From Mesorhizobium sp. M3A.F.Ca.ET.080.04.2.1 (lineage in GTDB: Bacteria; Pseudomonadota; Alphaproteobacteria; Rhizobiales; Rhizobiaceae), in NCBI RefSeq assembly GCF_003952525.1, contig NZ_CP034451.1, forward strand, positions 1,674,001 through 1,738,000: a stretch of DNA of 64,000 bases. The letters are read 5' to 3'. Below the pieces are notes generated by a model, which did no database searches, had not been told where the DNA came from, and saw only the letters and a program-made list of their open reading frames with translations. This document shows positions 39,130 to 49,232 of the stretch, piece by piece. Every line of letters begins with the position of its first letter. Positions within the stretch are counted from its first letter, which is position 1. The translations under genes and the position numbers were made by a program.

Positions 39130-40296
39130 CTACCTGATCCGGTCGAGTATGGAAACGTAGTTGGCGACGGCGGCGCCACCCATGTTGAAAATGCCGCCGA
39201 GCTTGGCGCCCGGCACCTGGATACCGCCGGCCTCGCCGGTCAGTTGCATGGCGGTCAGCACATGCATCGAGACGCCCGTGGCGCCGATCGGATGGCCTTT
39301 GGATTTCAACCCGCCCGAGGGATTGACCGGCAGGCGGCCGTCCTTCGCCGTTGCGCCCTCCAGCGCCAGTTTCGCGCCCTCGCCGGGCTTGGCCAGGCCC
39401 ATCGCCTCGTATTCGATGAGTTCGGCAATGGTGAAGCAGTCATGCGTCTCGACGAAGGAGAGGTCGTCGAGCGTGACGCCGGCTTTCTTCAGCGCCTGCT
39501 CCCAAGCCTGCTCGCAGCCTTCGAAGGCAAGGATGTCGCGCTTGGACATCGGCAGGAAATCCTGGACGTGCTCGTTGGCGCGGAAGGTCACGGCACGGCG
39601 CATCTTCAGCGCCGTCGCGGTGTCGGTGAGCACCAGCGCCGCCGCGCCGTCCGAAACCAGCGAACAGTCGGTGCGCTTCAGCGGACCGGCGACGAAGGGG
39701 TTCTTGTCGCTTTCCTGGCGGCAGAATTCATAGCCGAAATCCTTGCGCAACTGCGCATAGGGATTGTCGACGCCGTTCTTGTGGTTCTTGGCGGCGATCA
39801 TGGCCAGCGCGTCCGACTGGTCGCCATAGCGCTGGAAATAGGCCTGCGCGATCTTGCCAAAGACGCCGGCAAAACCGGCCGGCGTGTCGCCGTCCTCGGG
39901 CAGGTAGGAAGCCTTGAGCAGGTTCTTGCCGATCTCCGGGCCGGGCGTGGTCGTCATCTGCTCGGCGCCGACCACCAGCACGATTCGGGCCGCGTTGGAA
40001 TCGATGGCGCGGATGCCTTGGCGAACGGCGGCCGAGCCGGTGGCGCAAGCATTCTCGACGCGTGTCGCCGGCTTGAAGCGCAGCCGGTCGTCGGCTTGCA
40101 GCACAAGGCTCGCGGTGAAGTCCTGCGGGGAGAAGCCGGCGTTGAAATGCCCGAGCACGATCTCGTCGACATCGTCCGGGCCGATGCCGGCATGGTCGAG
40201 CGCTTCCACGGCGACCTTGGTGATCAGGCCCTCCAGCGTCTCGCCTTCGAGCTTACCGAAGCGCGAATGCGCCCAGCCGACGATGCATGCGGTCAT
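39130..40296 (-). CDS. Acetyl-CoA acetyltransferase-like thiolase
   Basis: This 388-residue thiolase has the nucleophilic Cys in TRVENACATGSAAVRQGI (near residue 88), and its C-terminal catalytic blocks are VETHDCFTIAELIEYEAMGL and NPSGGLKSKGHPIGATGVSMHVLTAMQLTGEAGG. The HDCFT in place of NEAFA and the end GIFNMGGAAVANYVSIL place it in the SCP2/acetyl-CoA acetyltransferase-like branch. It may act on less usual acyl-CoA substrates. The ATG at 40296 has a strong AAGGAGG. It is read away from betI. Short palindromes at 40348-40364 lie about 50 bases upstream and may be control sites. Confidence 0.88.
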   Translation of the reverse strand: MTACIVGWAHSRFGKLEGETLEGLITKVAVEALDHAGIGPDDVDEIVLGHFNAGFSPQDFTASLVLQADDRLRFKPATRVENACATGSAAVRQGIRAIDSNAARIVLVVGAEQMTTTPGPEIGKNLLKASYLPEDGDTPAGFAGVFGKIAQAYFQRYGDQSDALAMIAAKNHKNGVDNPYAQLRKDFGYEFCRQESDKNPFVAGPLKRTDCSLVSDGAAALVLTDTATALKMRRAVTFRANEHVQDFLPMSKRDILAFEGCEQAWEQALKKAGVTLDDLSFVETHDCFTIAELIEYEAMGLAKPGEGAKLALEGATAKDGRLPVNPSGGLKSKGHPIGATGVSMHVLTAMQLTGEAGGIQVPGAKLGGIFNMGGAAVANYVSILDRIR

Positions 40297-40347
40297 GGCA
40301 GCCTCCTTTTGCCGCAAGCCTAGCACGTCCTGCCGCGGCACGTGACT

Positions 40348-40364
40348 CAATATTGTTCAACAAT
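40348..40364. promoter_or_regulatory. Overlapping palindromes upstream of the thiolase gene
   Basis: CAATATTG (40348-40355) and ATTGTT-C-AACAAT (40352-40364) overlap. They are A/T-rich in a G/C-rich context and look like an operator. Confidence 0.35.
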
Positions 40365-40430
40365 GAACCGTTTTCCAGTGCGTGTTATGGGCCAGAGCGG
40401 GACGATCGGTTGAGCCGGGCGGCGATTTTG

Positions 40431-40448
40431 ATTGATTGATCCGTCAAT
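40431..40448 (+). promoter_or_regulatory. BetI operator box
   Basis: ATTGATTGATCCGTCAAT closely resembles the known E. coli BetI site (ATTGATTGGACGTTCAAT). It lies 35 bases before betI, where autorepression relieved by choline would be expected. Confidence 0.6.
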
Positions 40449-40482
40449 AAAAAATAATCTCTCCTCCAAACTGGACCCCCGC

Positions 40483-41073
40483 ATGCCGAAAATCGGAATG
40501 GAACCCTTGCGCCGCAAGGCGCTCATCGATGCGACGATCTCGGCGATCGGCGCGCGCGGTTCGCTGGACGTGACCATGTCCGAGATCGCCGGCCGCGCCG
40601 GCGTCTCCTCGGCACTGGCACATCACTATTTCGGCGCCAAGGACGAGCTGCTCTTCGCGACGATGCGGCACATCCTTTCCGAGCTCAACGCCGACACGAG
40701 GCGCGCGCTTCGCCTCGCGGGCACTGCCCGCCAGCGCGTTTCGGCCCTCGTCGCGGTCAGCTTCTCCGACGAGCAGTTCCAGCCGGAGACGATTGCTGCC
40801 TGGCTCGCCTTTTATGTCGAGGCGCAAAAGTCGTCTGCCTTGCGGCGGCTGCTTCGCGTCTATGCGCGGCGCCTGCATTCCAACCTGATGAGCGGGCTTA
40901 CCGGCATCCTGACGAGGGCCGAGGCCGACCGCGTCGCCGAAGCGACGGCGGCTCTGATCGACGGGCTCTACATCCGGCGCGCCCTGAAGGAGGGCGTGCC
41001 GCACGCGGCAACGGCCATAGCGCTCGTCGAAGACTATCTCGAAACCAAGCTCAGCGGACGGAGCCTGCCTTGA
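40483..41073 (+). CDS. betI: Choline-responsive TetR-family repressor
   Basis: This 196-residue repressor begins [57 protein letters not shown], the signature BetI helix-turn-helix domain. The ligand domain contains [42 protein letters not shown] and [11 protein letters not shown], closely similar to the Sinorhizobium protein. BetI represses the betaine genes, and choline relieves it. It is the first gene of an operon with betC, a dehydratase, betA and betB, all overlapping or closely spaced. A BetI box lies upstream. The ATG at 40483 lacks a strong ribosome site, but the protein start is conserved. Confidence 0.95.
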   Translation: MPKIGMEPLRRKALIDATISAIGARGSLDVTMSEIAGRAGVSSALAHHYFGAKDELLFATMRHILSELNADTRRALRLAGTARQRVSALVAVSFSDEQFQPETIAAWLAFYVEAQKSSALRRLLRVYARRLHSNLMSGLTGILTRAEADRVAEATAALIDGLYIRRALKEGVPHAATAIALVEDYLETKLSGRSLP

Positions 41074-42599
41074 CGAGCAGACGACCCAATTTCCTGATCG
41101 TCATGGTCGATCAGCTCAACGGCACGCTTTTCCCCGACGGACCGGCCGGCTTCCTGCATGTGCCGCATCTGAAGGCGCTCGCCCAACGCTCGGCGCGCTT
41201 CGCCAACAACTACACCGCCTCGCCGCTCTGCGCGCCCGGCCGCGCCTCATTCATGAGCGGCCAGCTGCCCTCGCGCACAGGGGTCTATGACAACGCGGCC
41301 GAATTCGTCTCCTCGATCCCGACCTTTGCCCACCACCTGCGCGGCGCCGGCTACTACACCTGCCTGTCCGGCAAGATGCATTTCGTCGGACCTGACCAGT
41401 TGCACGGCTTCGAGGAGCGGCTGACCACCGACATCTATCCCGCCGATTTCGGCTGGACGCCGGACTACCGCAAGCCCGGCGAGCGCATCGACTGGTGGTA
41501 CCACAATCTGGGTTCGGTGACCGGTGCCGGCGTTGCGGAGACCACCAACCAGATGGAGTATGACGACGAGGTCGTGTTCCTGGCCTCGCAAAAACTCTAC
41601 CACCTTTCGCGCGAACAGGACGATGCGGACCGCCGGCCGTGGTGCCTCACCGTTTCGCTGTCCCACCCGCACGATCCCTATGTCGCGCGCAGACAGTACT
41701 GGGATCTTTACGAGAACTGCCAGGCGCTCGATCCAGAAACGCCATTCATCCCCTATGACGAGCAGGATACGCATTCGCAGCGGCTCTACCGCGCCAGCGA
41801 CTATGCGGCCTTCGAGATCACGCCCGAGCAGGTGCGCCGTTCGCGGCGCGGCTACTTCGCCAACATCTCCTATGTCGACGACAAGCTCGGCGAGCTTGTG
41901 GATGTCCTGAACCGCACCCGCATGCTCGACGACACCATCATCCTGTTCTGCTCGGATCATGGCGACATGCTGGGCGAGCGCGGACTGTGGTTCAAGATGA
42001 GCTTCTTCGAGGGTTCGGCGCGAGTGCCGCTGATGATCGCCGGCAAGGGCGTGCCGGCCGGACTTGTCGAGGCCGCGGTCTCGAACCTCGACGTGACGCC
42101 GACGCTCTGCGACCTTGCCGGCATCGACATTGCAGCGATCGCGCCATGGACCGACGGCCAGTCGCTGCGGCCGCTGCTGGACGGCGAGGCGCGCACCGCG
42201 CCGGTGCTGATGGAGTATGCGGCGGAAGGCTCGTACGCGCCTCTGGTCGCCATCCGCGACGGCAATCACAAATTCGTCCATTGCGAGCTCGATGCGCCGC
42301 AGCTCTTCGATCTCGAAGCCGACCCGCTCGAGCGCGACAACCTCGCCGAGGATCAGGCGAATGCCGCCCTGGTCGCGGCCTTCATGGAAAAGGTCCGGGC
42401 GCGCTGGGACATGCAAGCCTTCGACGCCGCGGTTCGGGAGAGCCAGGCGCGCCGCTGGGTCGTCTATCCGGCGCTGCGCAACGGCGCTTACTATCCGTGG
42501 GACTTCCAGCCACTGCAGAAGGCCTCGGAGCGCTACATGCGCAATCACATGAACCTCGACAATCTCGAGGAGAGCAAACGGTATCCGCGAGGCGAATGA
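41070..42599 (+). CDS. betC: Choline-sulfatase
   Basis: This 509-residue sulfatase splits choline-O-sulfate into choline and sulfate, allowing rhizobia to use it as an osmoprotectant source. The formylglycine site is [14 protein letters not shown] (CxPxR, Cys near residue 54). Metal ligands include [13 protein letters not shown] at the start and [29 protein letters not shown]. The C-terminal tail ([23 protein letters not shown]) is typical of choline sulfatases. The start is a TTG overlapping the betI stop (TTGA), giving [15 protein letters not shown]. It needs a formylglycine-generating enzyme, which is not in this window. Confidence 0.95.
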   Translation: MTSRRPNFLIVMVDQLNGTLFPDGPAGFLHVPHLKALAQRSARFANNYTASPLCAPGRASFMSGQLPSRTGVYDNAAEFVSSIPTFAHHLRGAGYYTCLSGKMHFVGPDQLHGFEERLTTDIYPADFGWTPDYRKPGERIDWWYHNLGSVTGAGVAETTNQMEYDDEVVFLASQKLYHLSREQDDADRRPWCLTVSLSHPHDPYVARRQYWDLYENCQALDPETPFIPYDEQDTHSQRLYRASDYAAFEITPEQVRRSRRGYFANISYVDDKLGELVDVLNRTRMLDDTIILFCSDHGDMLGERGLWFKMSFFEGSARVPLMIAGKGVPAGLVEAAVSNLDVTPTLCDLAGIDIAAIAPWTDGQSLRPLLDGEARTAPVLMEYAAEGSYAPLVAIRDGNHKFVHCELDAPQLFDLEADPLERDNLAEDQANAALVAAFMEKVRARWDMQAFDAAVRESQARRWVVYPALRNGAYYPWDFQPLQKASERYMRNHMNLDNLEESKRYPRGE

Positions 42600-43600
42600 T
42601 GGCAAGCGTTCTCGTTCCTAGCCTGGACCACCTCAAACAGGCCTATGCCGTCACGTCTGCGGCCACGCAGGTGACGCCGCTGCTGGAGTCGGCCGCCCTC
42701 GCCCGGGAAACCGGCGCGGCGCGCGTCTTCGTCAAGCCGGAGTCGTTGCAATGGGCGGGCTCCTTCAAGGTGCGCGGCGCCTACTGGCGGCTGAAACGGC
42801 TTTCGCCGGACGCGGCGAAGAAGGGTGTCGTCGCCTATTCCTCCGGCAATTTCGCGCAAGGGCTGGCGGCGGCCGGCCAGGCGCTCGGCATTCCCGTCAC
42901 CATCGTGATGCCGATCGACGCCCCCGCAGCGAAACGCGACGCAACCGCCGGCTATGGCGCCCGCGTGGTGCTGACTGAGCATGGCGATCGCGCCCGCGAG
43001 GAGGTGGCCGCCGCCAAGGCGCGCGAAATCGCCGAGACGGAGCATCTCACCCTGCTTCATCCCTTCGACGATCCCGAAATCGTTGCCGGCCAGGCCGGCG
43101 CCGGGCTGGAGGCGCTCGACCAACTGGCGGCAAAGCAGGTGCACGCCGACCTGGTGTTTTGCTCGGTCGGTGGCGGCGGGCTGATCGGCGGCGTCTCGCT
43201 CGCTTTCCACTATCTGTCGCCGAAGACCGCGATCATCGCCGTCGAGCCCGAAGGTTTCAATGGCATGGGTTCCTCACTCGCGCATGGCGCGATCGAAACC
43301 ATGCCGATCGGACCGAAATCGATCTGCGACGGACTGATGGCCAGGAAGCCCGGCGAGGCGCCCTTCGCGGCGGTCAGTACGGCTGGGGTTCGCGGCGTCA
43401 CCGTCGACGACGGCTTGGTGCGGCGGGCGATGAAGATCGCCTTCGAGCGGATGAAGCTGGTGCTGGAGCCGTCGGGCGCGGCCTCGCTCGCGGCGCTCCT
43501 CGGCGGCAAGGTGAATGTGGCGGGCAAAACCGTCCTCGTGGTGGCTACCGGCGGCAATGTCTCGCTCGCCGATTTTATGGCGCATGTGAACAATGCTTGA
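42596..43600 (+). CDS. PLP-dependent serine/threonine dehydratase-like enzyme
   Basis: This 334-residue fold-type II PLP enzyme has the cofactor Lys in [16 protein letters not shown] (near residue 57), a substrate loop [11 protein letters not shown], a phosphate-binding glycine loop [16 protein letters not shown] and a C-terminal [15 protein letters not shown]. It lacks the regulatory ACT domain, so it is a catabolic or racemase-like type. It overlaps betC (ATGA) and betA (8 bases) and so belongs to the choline operon, an uncommon position. A link to serine or glycine made when betaine is demethylated is plausible but only inferred. Serine racemase is an alternative identity. Confidence 0.85.
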   Translation: MMASVLVPSLDHLKQAYAVTSAATQVTPLLESAALARETGAARVFVKPESLQWAGSFKVRGAYWRLKRLSPDAAKKGVVAYSSGNFAQGLAAAGQALGIPVTIVMPIDAPAAKRDATAGYGARVVLTEHGDRAREEVAAAKAREIAETEHLTLLHPFDDPEIVAGQAGAGLEALDQLAAKQVHADLVFCSVGGGGLIGGVSLAFHYLSPKTAIIAVEPEGFNGMGSSLAHGAIETMPIGPKSICDGLMARKPGEAPFAAVSTAGVRGVTVDDGLVRRAMKIAFERMKLVLEPSGAASLAALLGGKVNVAGKTVLVVATGGNVSLADFMAHVNNA

Positions 43601-45245
43601 AGCGGATTTCGTCATCATCGGCTCCGGCTCCGCCGGTTCGGCCATGGCCTATCGCCTGTCGGAAGACGGTAAGCATTCGGTGATCGTCATCGAGTTCGGC
43701 GGCACCGATATCGGGCCGCTGATCCAAATGCCGTCGGCGCTGTCGATTCCGCTCAACATGAGCCTCTATGATTGGGGTTTCGCCAGCGAACCGGAACCGC
43801 ATCTCGGCGGCCGGGTGCTCGCCACGCCGCGCGGCAAGGTGATCGGCGGCTCGTCCTCAATCAACGGCATGGTCTACGTGCGCGGCCATGCGCGCGACTT
43901 CGACCACTGGGCCGAACAAGGTGCTGCCGGCTGGGGCTTTGCCGACGTGCTCCCCTATTTCAAGCGCATGGAGGATGCGAAAGGCGGCGAGGACGGGTGG
44001 CGCGGCCATGGCGGCCCGCTGCATGTGCAGCGCGGCACGCGCAGGAATCCGCTCTACGGCGCCTTCATGGAGGCCGGCCGCCAAGCTGGGTTCGAGCTCA
44101 CCGACGACTATAACGGCTCGAAGCAGGAAGGCTTCGGGCCGATGGAGCAGACTATAATGAGGGGCCGCCGCTGGTCGGCCGCGAACGCCTATCTGAAGCC
44201 GGCGCTCAAGCGCAAGAATGTGAGTCTGGTCAAAGGCTTCGCCCGCCGCGTGGTGATCGAGAATCAACGCGCTGTCGGCGTCGAGATCGAAGCTAACAAA
44301 AAGATTCAGGTCGTTAAGGCGCGACGTGAGGTGATCGTCGCGGCATCGTCGATCAATTCGCCGAAGATCCTGATGCTGTCCGGCATCGGCCCGGGCGCGC
44401 ATCTGCAGGAAAACGGCATCCAGGTGATTGCCGACCGTCCGGGCGTCGGTGGCAACCTGCAGGACCATATGGAACTCTATATCCAGCAGGAATCGACCAG
44501 GCCGATCACGCTCAATTCGGTGCTCAACCCATTCTCCAAGGCATTGATCGGGGCGCAGTGGCTGTTCTTCAGGACCGGTCTCGGCGCCACCAACCATTTC
44601 GAGGCGGCAGCCTTCGTGCGCTCGCAGGCCGGCATCGACTACCCTGATATCCAGTACCATTTCATACCGGCGGCGGTGCGCTATGACGGTAAGGCGGCGG
44701 CGAAATCGCACGGCTTCCAGGCGCATGTCGGGCCGATGCGCTCGAAGTCGCGCGGCTCGGTGACGCTGCGCTCGCCGGATCCGAAGGCCAAGCCGGTGAT
44801 CCGCTTCAACTACATGTCGCATCCGGATGACTGGAGCGAGTTCCGCCACTGCATCCGGCTGACGCGCGAGATCTTCGGCCAGAAGGCTTTCGACGCCTTC
44901 CGCGGCAAGGAGATTTCGCCGGGCAGCCACGTGCAGAGCGATGACGAGCTCGACGACTTCATCCGCGAGCACGCCGAAAGCGCCTACCATCCTTGCGGCA
45001 CCTGCCGGATGGGCCGCGCCGACGACCTCACCAGTGTCGTCGACCCGGAATGCCGGGTGATCGGCGTCCAGGGCCTGCGCGTCGCCGACTCCTCGATTTT
45101 CCCGCGGGTGACCAACGGCAATCTCAACGCGCCATCGATCATGACCGGCGAGAAGGCGTCGGATCATATCCTCGGGCGCACGCCACTGGCGCCGTCCAAC
45201 CAGGAACCCTGGATCAATCCGCGCTGGCAGGTGGCGGACAGATAG
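43593..45245 (+). CDS. betA: Choline dehydrogenase
   Basis: This 550-residue GMC-family flavoprotein oxidises choline to betaine aldehyde at the inner membrane. The FAD-binding start is [23 protein letters not shown]. The GMC signatures are [34 protein letters not shown] and [20 protein letters not shown]. The catalytic His lies in [12 protein letters not shown], and the C-terminal [34 protein letters not shown] is complete. Its start overlaps the dehydratase gene by 8 bases. It is followed after 54 bases by betB. Confidence 0.95.
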   Translation: MLEADFVIIGSGSAGSAMAYRLSEDGKHSVIVIEFGGTDIGPLIQMPSALSIPLNMSLYDWGFASEPEPHLGGRVLATPRGKVIGGSSSINGMVYVRGHARDFDHWAEQGAAGWGFADVLPYFKRMEDAKGGEDGWRGHGGPLHVQRGTRRNPLYGAFMEAGRQAGFELTDDYNGSKQEGFGPMEQTIMRGRRWSAANAYLKPALKRKNVSLVKGFARRVVIENQRAVGVEIEANKKIQVVKARREVIVAASSINSPKILMLSGIGPGAHLQENGIQVIADRPGVGGNLQDHMELYIQQESTRPITLNSVLNPFSKALIGAQWLFFRTGLGATNHFEAAAFVRSQAGIDYPDIQYHFIPAAVRYDGKAAAKSHGFQAHVGPMRSKSRGSVTLRSPDPKAKPVIRFNYMSHPDDWSEFRHCIRLTREIFGQKAFDAFRGKEISPGSHVQSDDELDDFIREHAESAYHPCGTCRMGRADDLTSVVDPECRVIGVQGLRVADSSIFPRVTNGNLNAPSIMTGEKASDHILGRTPLAPSNQEPWINPRWQVADR

Positions 45246-45299
45246 GCCATTTTCGCGGACCAAGGTCCCCAGGCCGCGACAGCAAATCGGAGAAGAACC

Positions 45300-46763
45300 A
45301 TGCGCGCCCAGCCAACGGCATCGCATTATGTCAACGGCCGCTACATCGAGGACGAAGGCGGCGCGCCGCTGCCGGTGATCTATCCGGCAACGGGCGAGAC
45401 CATCGCCACGCTGCATTCGGCGACACCGAACGTGATCGAACTCGCGATCGAGGCTGCCCGCGCCGCGCAGCCGGCCTGGGCGCGGTTGAAGCCGGTCGAG
45501 CGCGGGCGCATCCTGCGCCGCGCCGCCGACATCCTGCGGGCGCGCAATGCCGACCTCGCGCGGCTGGAGACGCTCGACACCGGCAAAGCGATCCAGGAAA
45601 CGCTGGTGGCGGATGCGCCATCGGCCGCCGACTGCCTCGAATATTTCGCCGGCGCGGTCGCAGCCTTCAACGGCGAGATGATCGACCTCGGCGGCCCTTT
45701 CGCCTATACGCGCCGCGAGCCGCTGGGCGTATGCGTGGGCATCGGCGCCTGGAACTATCCGATCCAGATCGCCGGCTGGAAGTCGGCGCCGGCTTTAGCC
45801 ATGGGCAACGCCATGGTGTTCAAGCCGTCCGAGAACACGCCGCTTTCGGCGCTGGCCCTGGCCGAGATCTACAGCGAGGCGGGCCTGCCCGACGGGCTGT
45901 TCAACGTCGTGCAGGGCTACGGCGATGTCGGCGCCGGCCTCGTGGGTCATGATGTGGTGGCAAAGGTGTCGGTCACCGGCTCGGTGCCGACGGGCCGCAA
46001 GGTGCTGTCGCTGGCCGGCTCGAAGATGAAGCATGCGACGATGGAACTCGGCGGCAAGTCGCCGCTGATCGTCTTCGATGATGCCGATCTCGAAAATGCC
46101 ATCGGCGGCGCCATGCTCGGCAACTTCTACTCGACCGGCCAGATCTGCTCCAACGGCACGCGCGTCTTCGTGCAGAAGGGCCTGCACAACCGGTTCGTCG
46201 AGCGGCTGGTGGAGCGCACCAAGTCGATCCGCATCGGCGATCCGCTCGATCCGGAAACGCAGATGGGACCGCTGGTCAACAAGGTCCAACAAGACAAGGT
46301 CGTTTCCTACATCGCCGTCGGCAAGCAGGGCGGGGCGACACTTGCCTGCGGTGGCAACGTGCCATCACTGCAGGGTTTCGAAGGCGGCTTCTTCATCGAG
46401 CCGACAGTGTTCACCGGCGTCACCGACGACATGCGCATCGCGCGCGAAGAGATCTTCGGGCCGGTGATGAGCGTGCTCAAATTCGACAGCGAGGACGAGG
46501 TGATCGAGCGCGCCAACAACAGCGAATTCGGCCTGGCGGCGGGCGTGTTCACACGCGACCTGCCGCGTGCCCACCGCGTCATCGCCGATCTGCAGGCCGG
46601 CACCTGCTGGATCAACGCCTACAATCTGACGCCGGTGGAAATGCCCTTCGGCGGCGTCAAGCAGTCCGGCATCGGGCGGGAGAATTCGCTGGCGGCGCTG
46701 GCGCAGTATTCGCAGCTGAAGGCGGTCTATGTGGAGACCGGGGACGTGGTAGCGCCTTATTGA
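45300..46763 (+). CDS. betB: Betaine-aldehyde dehydrogenase
   Basis: This 487-residue NAD(P)-dependent enzyme finishes glycine betaine synthesis from choline. It has the cofactor-binding [38 protein letters not shown], with the general-base Glu in MELGGKSP, and the catalytic Cys in [14 protein letters not shown]. The C-terminal [35 protein letters not shown] is the BetB pattern. It is the last gene of the betaine operon. A 160-base palindromic repeat follows, beginning 25 bases after the stop. Confidence 0.95.
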   Translation: MRAQPTASHYVNGRYIEDEGGAPLPVIYPATGETIATLHSATPNVIELAIEAARAAQPAWARLKPVERGRILRRAADILRARNADLARLETLDTGKAIQETLVADAPSAADCLEYFAGAVAAFNGEMIDLGGPFAYTRREPLGVCVGIGAWNYPIQIAGWKSAPALAMGNAMVFKPSENTPLSALALAEIYSEAGLPDGLFNVVQGYGDVGAGLVGHDVVAKVSVTGSVPTGRKVLSLAGSKMKHATMELGGKSPLIVFDDADLENAIGGAMLGNFYSTGQICSNGTRVFVQKGLHNRFVERLVERTKSIRIGDPLDPETQMGPLVNKVQQDKVVSYIAVGKQGGATLACGGNVPSLQGFEGGFFIEPTVFTGVTDDMRIAREEIFGPVMSVLKFDSEDEVIERANNSEFGLAAGVFTRDLPRAHRVIADLQAGTCWINAYNLTPVEMPFGGVKQSGIGRENSLAALAQYSQLKAVYVETGDVVAPY

Positions 46764-46787
46764 CAGATCACGAACGCCGGCGGGACA

Positions 46788-46947
46788 GCGCCCCCCTCTG
46801 TCCTGCCGGACATCTCCCCCACTTGGGGGGAGATTGGCAGCTTGGGCGCCTCACTCTCTTCTACGATGTTGGCGATTGGCGAAATCCATCGGCGACATCT
46901 GATCTCCCCCCTCGTGGGGGAGATGTCCGGCAGGACAGAGGGGGCGC
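46788..46947. repeat. 160-base palindromic intergenic element
   Basis: The two ends are near-perfect inverted copies of about 47 bases (GCGCCCCC..TCTGTCCTGCCGGACATC at the left, its complement at the right). Each arm holds an inner ATCTCCCCC/GGGGGAGAT hairpin. The whole element could fold into one long stem. It separates betB from the convergent GDP-mannose genes and may serve as their common transcript end. Similar elements are common between Mesorhizobium genes. Confidence 0.8.
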
Positions 46948-46982
46948 GAAGGAACGAGGCGTCCGCGCGTCTGCTCCTAACG

Positions 46983-49220
46983 TCACCCCTTCTCCGCCGT
47001 CCCGTCCAAATACTGCGTCAGCGCATAGACCAGATGGTAGAAGATGCTGGCCGGCACGTCGGTGGCGAGCGAGCGGCCGCGCTCGTCGATGCGGTCGATC
47101 CAGAGGCCGAGCGGCGCCGGATCGATGTGCCAGCGGAACAGGCGGCCGACGCGGGCCTCGATCTCGGGCTTGAGGTCGGGCCCGCCGGAGCCGTCGAGCG
47201 CGATGGCCGCCTTAACCGCTTCGGCCTGCGGCCAGCTGCGCGAGACCGTGTCGAGCGGCAGCCCCTGGCGAGAGACGGCGCCGTAGGACAGGCCGGTCGC
47301 GCGGTTCAGGCCGTTGGCGACGGCCGAGGCGTAGAGCTTACGGGCGAATCCATTCAAGTCGGTCTGGCCGCTGCGGGCGGCGAAGTCGATGAGCAGCGAG
47401 GCCCATTCGAAATGGTGGCCCGGCTCGGTCCAGCTGCCCTTCTCACCCGCCACCGGCTTCCAGTCGTCGTCGAAATATTCGCCGAGCGTCCAGCTTTCGG
47501 CATCGAAGAAGTGGCTGCGGAACAGATCGATGATGCGCGAGGCACGGCGCAGATAGGCACGCTCGCCGGTCGCCCGATGCCAGGCCAGAAAGGCCTCGAG
47601 CAGATGCATGTGCGGGTTGGAGCGCCGCTCGCCTTCGCCGTTCGAGGTTTCGAGAAAGCCGGTCATGCGGGTGTCCTCGAGATGGGCGTCGAGGAAGGCG
47701 AAGGTCTCTTCGCCGAGCCGCAACGCGTCTGCATGGCCCGACATATGGGCATGCGCCAGCGCGAGCAGCACGCAGGAATGATCGTAGGCGTCCTCGACCG
47801 GGTCGGCGACCGAGCCGTCGACATTGAGCGTGCGCACCCAGCCGCCCCTCTCGGTGCGGCCCCGGCCTGCCATGAAGTCGATGCCATGGGCGATCAACCG
47901 GTCGGCGGGACCGTCCCAGCCGCGCTCCTTGGCGACGGCGAAAGCGTAGACCTGGCGCGCCTGGGTGCGCATGCGCTTCGGCTTCATCAGCGGCGCAGTG
48001 TCGAAGCCCAGTGCCTCATGGAAGCCGCCGTGGCGCTCGTCGACGCCGATGGTCGACCACAGCGGCAGCGTCTCCTCGAACAGCCAATGCCGCACGCGCC
48101 GCCGCCAGGCGCCGCTCTCGATGACACGATCATGCGCCGGCGTGAACCGCGTCTCCAGCCGACCGGACTTCTCCAACTGCTCGACGATCTTCTTGACGTG
48201 CTGGCTGTGGCCGACCGGCGCGACGAAGGTGGCGTCGGCGGTGGAGACGATGGCGACGTCCTTCATGCCGATCGCCGACAGCAGGCGGCCGTCGCCGCGG
48301 ATGTAGGAGTTCTCGCAATCGATGGCGACGACATCGCCGAGAATGACATTGCCGTGCTTGTCGGAGGGGCCGACATCGAGCAGCGACTGCCAGGAGCCAA
48401 GATCGTTCCAGCGGAAGCCGGCCGGCACCATGGCAATGTCCCTGGCCCGCTCCATGACCGCATAGTCGATCGAGGTCGAGGGAATGGCCGAGTAGAGGTC
48501 CAGCGGCATATAGAGGCCGGAGAGATCCGACGTCGCTGCCTGATATGCAGCTTCCGTCGCCTGCCAGATCCTGGGCTCGAAAGCCGCGAAGGCATCGCGC
48601 ATGGCGCCGGCGCGAAACAGGAAGATGCCGGTGTTCCAGTAGAAGGTACCGGCCTCCAGATAGGCTTTCGCGGTGGCGAGATCGGGCTTCTCTACGAAGC
48701 GCGAGACGTCGAACACACCAGCGCTCTCGGTGGCCACCTCGATATAGCCATAGCCGGTCTCGGGCTGCGTCGGCTTGATGCCGAACACAACCAGACGGCC
48801 GGCGTCGGCCGCCGCAGCGCCGGCCTCGACGCTTTGCCAGAATTGCTTCGCGGTCGAGATCTCGTGGTCGGAGGGCACCACCAGCATGAGCTCGTCGCCA
48901 TATTCGGAAAGCGTGCGCAGCGTGGCCAGCGCCACGGCGGCGGCGGTGTTGCGTCCCGTCGGCTCGAACAGCGGGCCACCGCCGGCAAGATCGAAAACGG
49001 CGAGATCGGCACGGACGCGCTCGGCATGGCGTTCGGAGGCGATGAGGAAGATCGGCGTCTCCCCTTCCGGCCGTGCCGCCAGCCGGCGCAAGGTTTTGGC
49101 CAGCATCGAGCCGTCGCCGGAAAGATCGTGGAACTGCTTGGGGTTGTCCTCGCGCGACAGCGGCCACAGCCGCGAGCCAACGCCGCCGCTCATGACGAAA
49201 CTGACGATGCGCTGGCTCAT
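46983..49220 (-). CDS. Mannose-1-phosphate guanylyltransferase / AGE-type epimerase fusion
   Basis: This 745-residue protein has two enzymes in one chain. Residues 1-355 are the GDP-mannose pyrophosphorylase, with FVMSGGVGSRLWPLSREDNPKQF at the start, VPSDHEIS, FVEKPD and WNDLGSWQSL. Residues 370-740 form an alpha6/alpha6 barrel of the N-acylglucosamine 2-epimerase (AGE) superfamily, with its catalytic His pairs in NPHMHLLEAFLAWHR (537/539) and EPGHHFEWASLL (602/603). Some AGE relatives are mannose-6-phosphate or mannose isomerases. The likely combination is therefore isomerase plus guanylyltransferase. The usual ManC carries a cupin-type isomerase instead. It follows the phosphomannomutase gene by 12 bases on the same strand. 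Confidence 0.88.
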   Translation of the reverse strand: MSQRIVSFVMSGGVGSRLWPLSREDNPKQFHDLSGDGSMLAKTLRRLAARPEGETPIFLIASERHAERVRADLAVFDLAGGGPLFEPTGRNTAAAVALATLRTLSEYGDELMLVVPSDHEISTAKQFWQSVEAGAAAADAGRLVVFGIKPTQPETGYGYIEVATESAGVFDVSRFVEKPDLATAKAYLEAGTFYWNTGIFLFRAGAMRDAFAAFEPRIWQATEAAYQAATSDLSGLYMPLDLYSAIPSTSIDYAVMERARDIAMVPAGFRWNDLGSWQSLLDVGPSDKHGNVILGDVVAIDCENSYIRGDGRLLSAIGMKDVAIVSTADATFVAPVGHSQHVKKIVEQLEKSGRLETRFTPAHDRVIESGAWRRRVRHWLFEETLPLWSTIGVDERHGGFHEALGFDTAPLMKPKRMRTQARQVYAFAVAKERGWDGPADRLIAHGIDFMAGRGRTERGGWVRTLNVDGSVADPVEDAYDHSCVLLALAHAHMSGHADALRLGEETFAFLDAHLEDTRMTGFLETSNGEGERRSNPHMHLLEAFLAWHRATGERAYLRRASRIIDLFRSHFFDAESWTLGEYFDDDWKPVAGEKGSWTEPGHHFEWASLLIDFAARSGQTDLNGFARKLYASAVANGLNRATGLSYGAVSRQGLPLDTVSRSWPQAEAVKAAIALDGSGGPDLKPEIEARVGRLFRWHIDPAPLGLWIDRIDERGRSLATDVPASIFYHLVYALTQYLDGTAEKG

Positions 49221-49232
49221 GGACGCGCCTTG

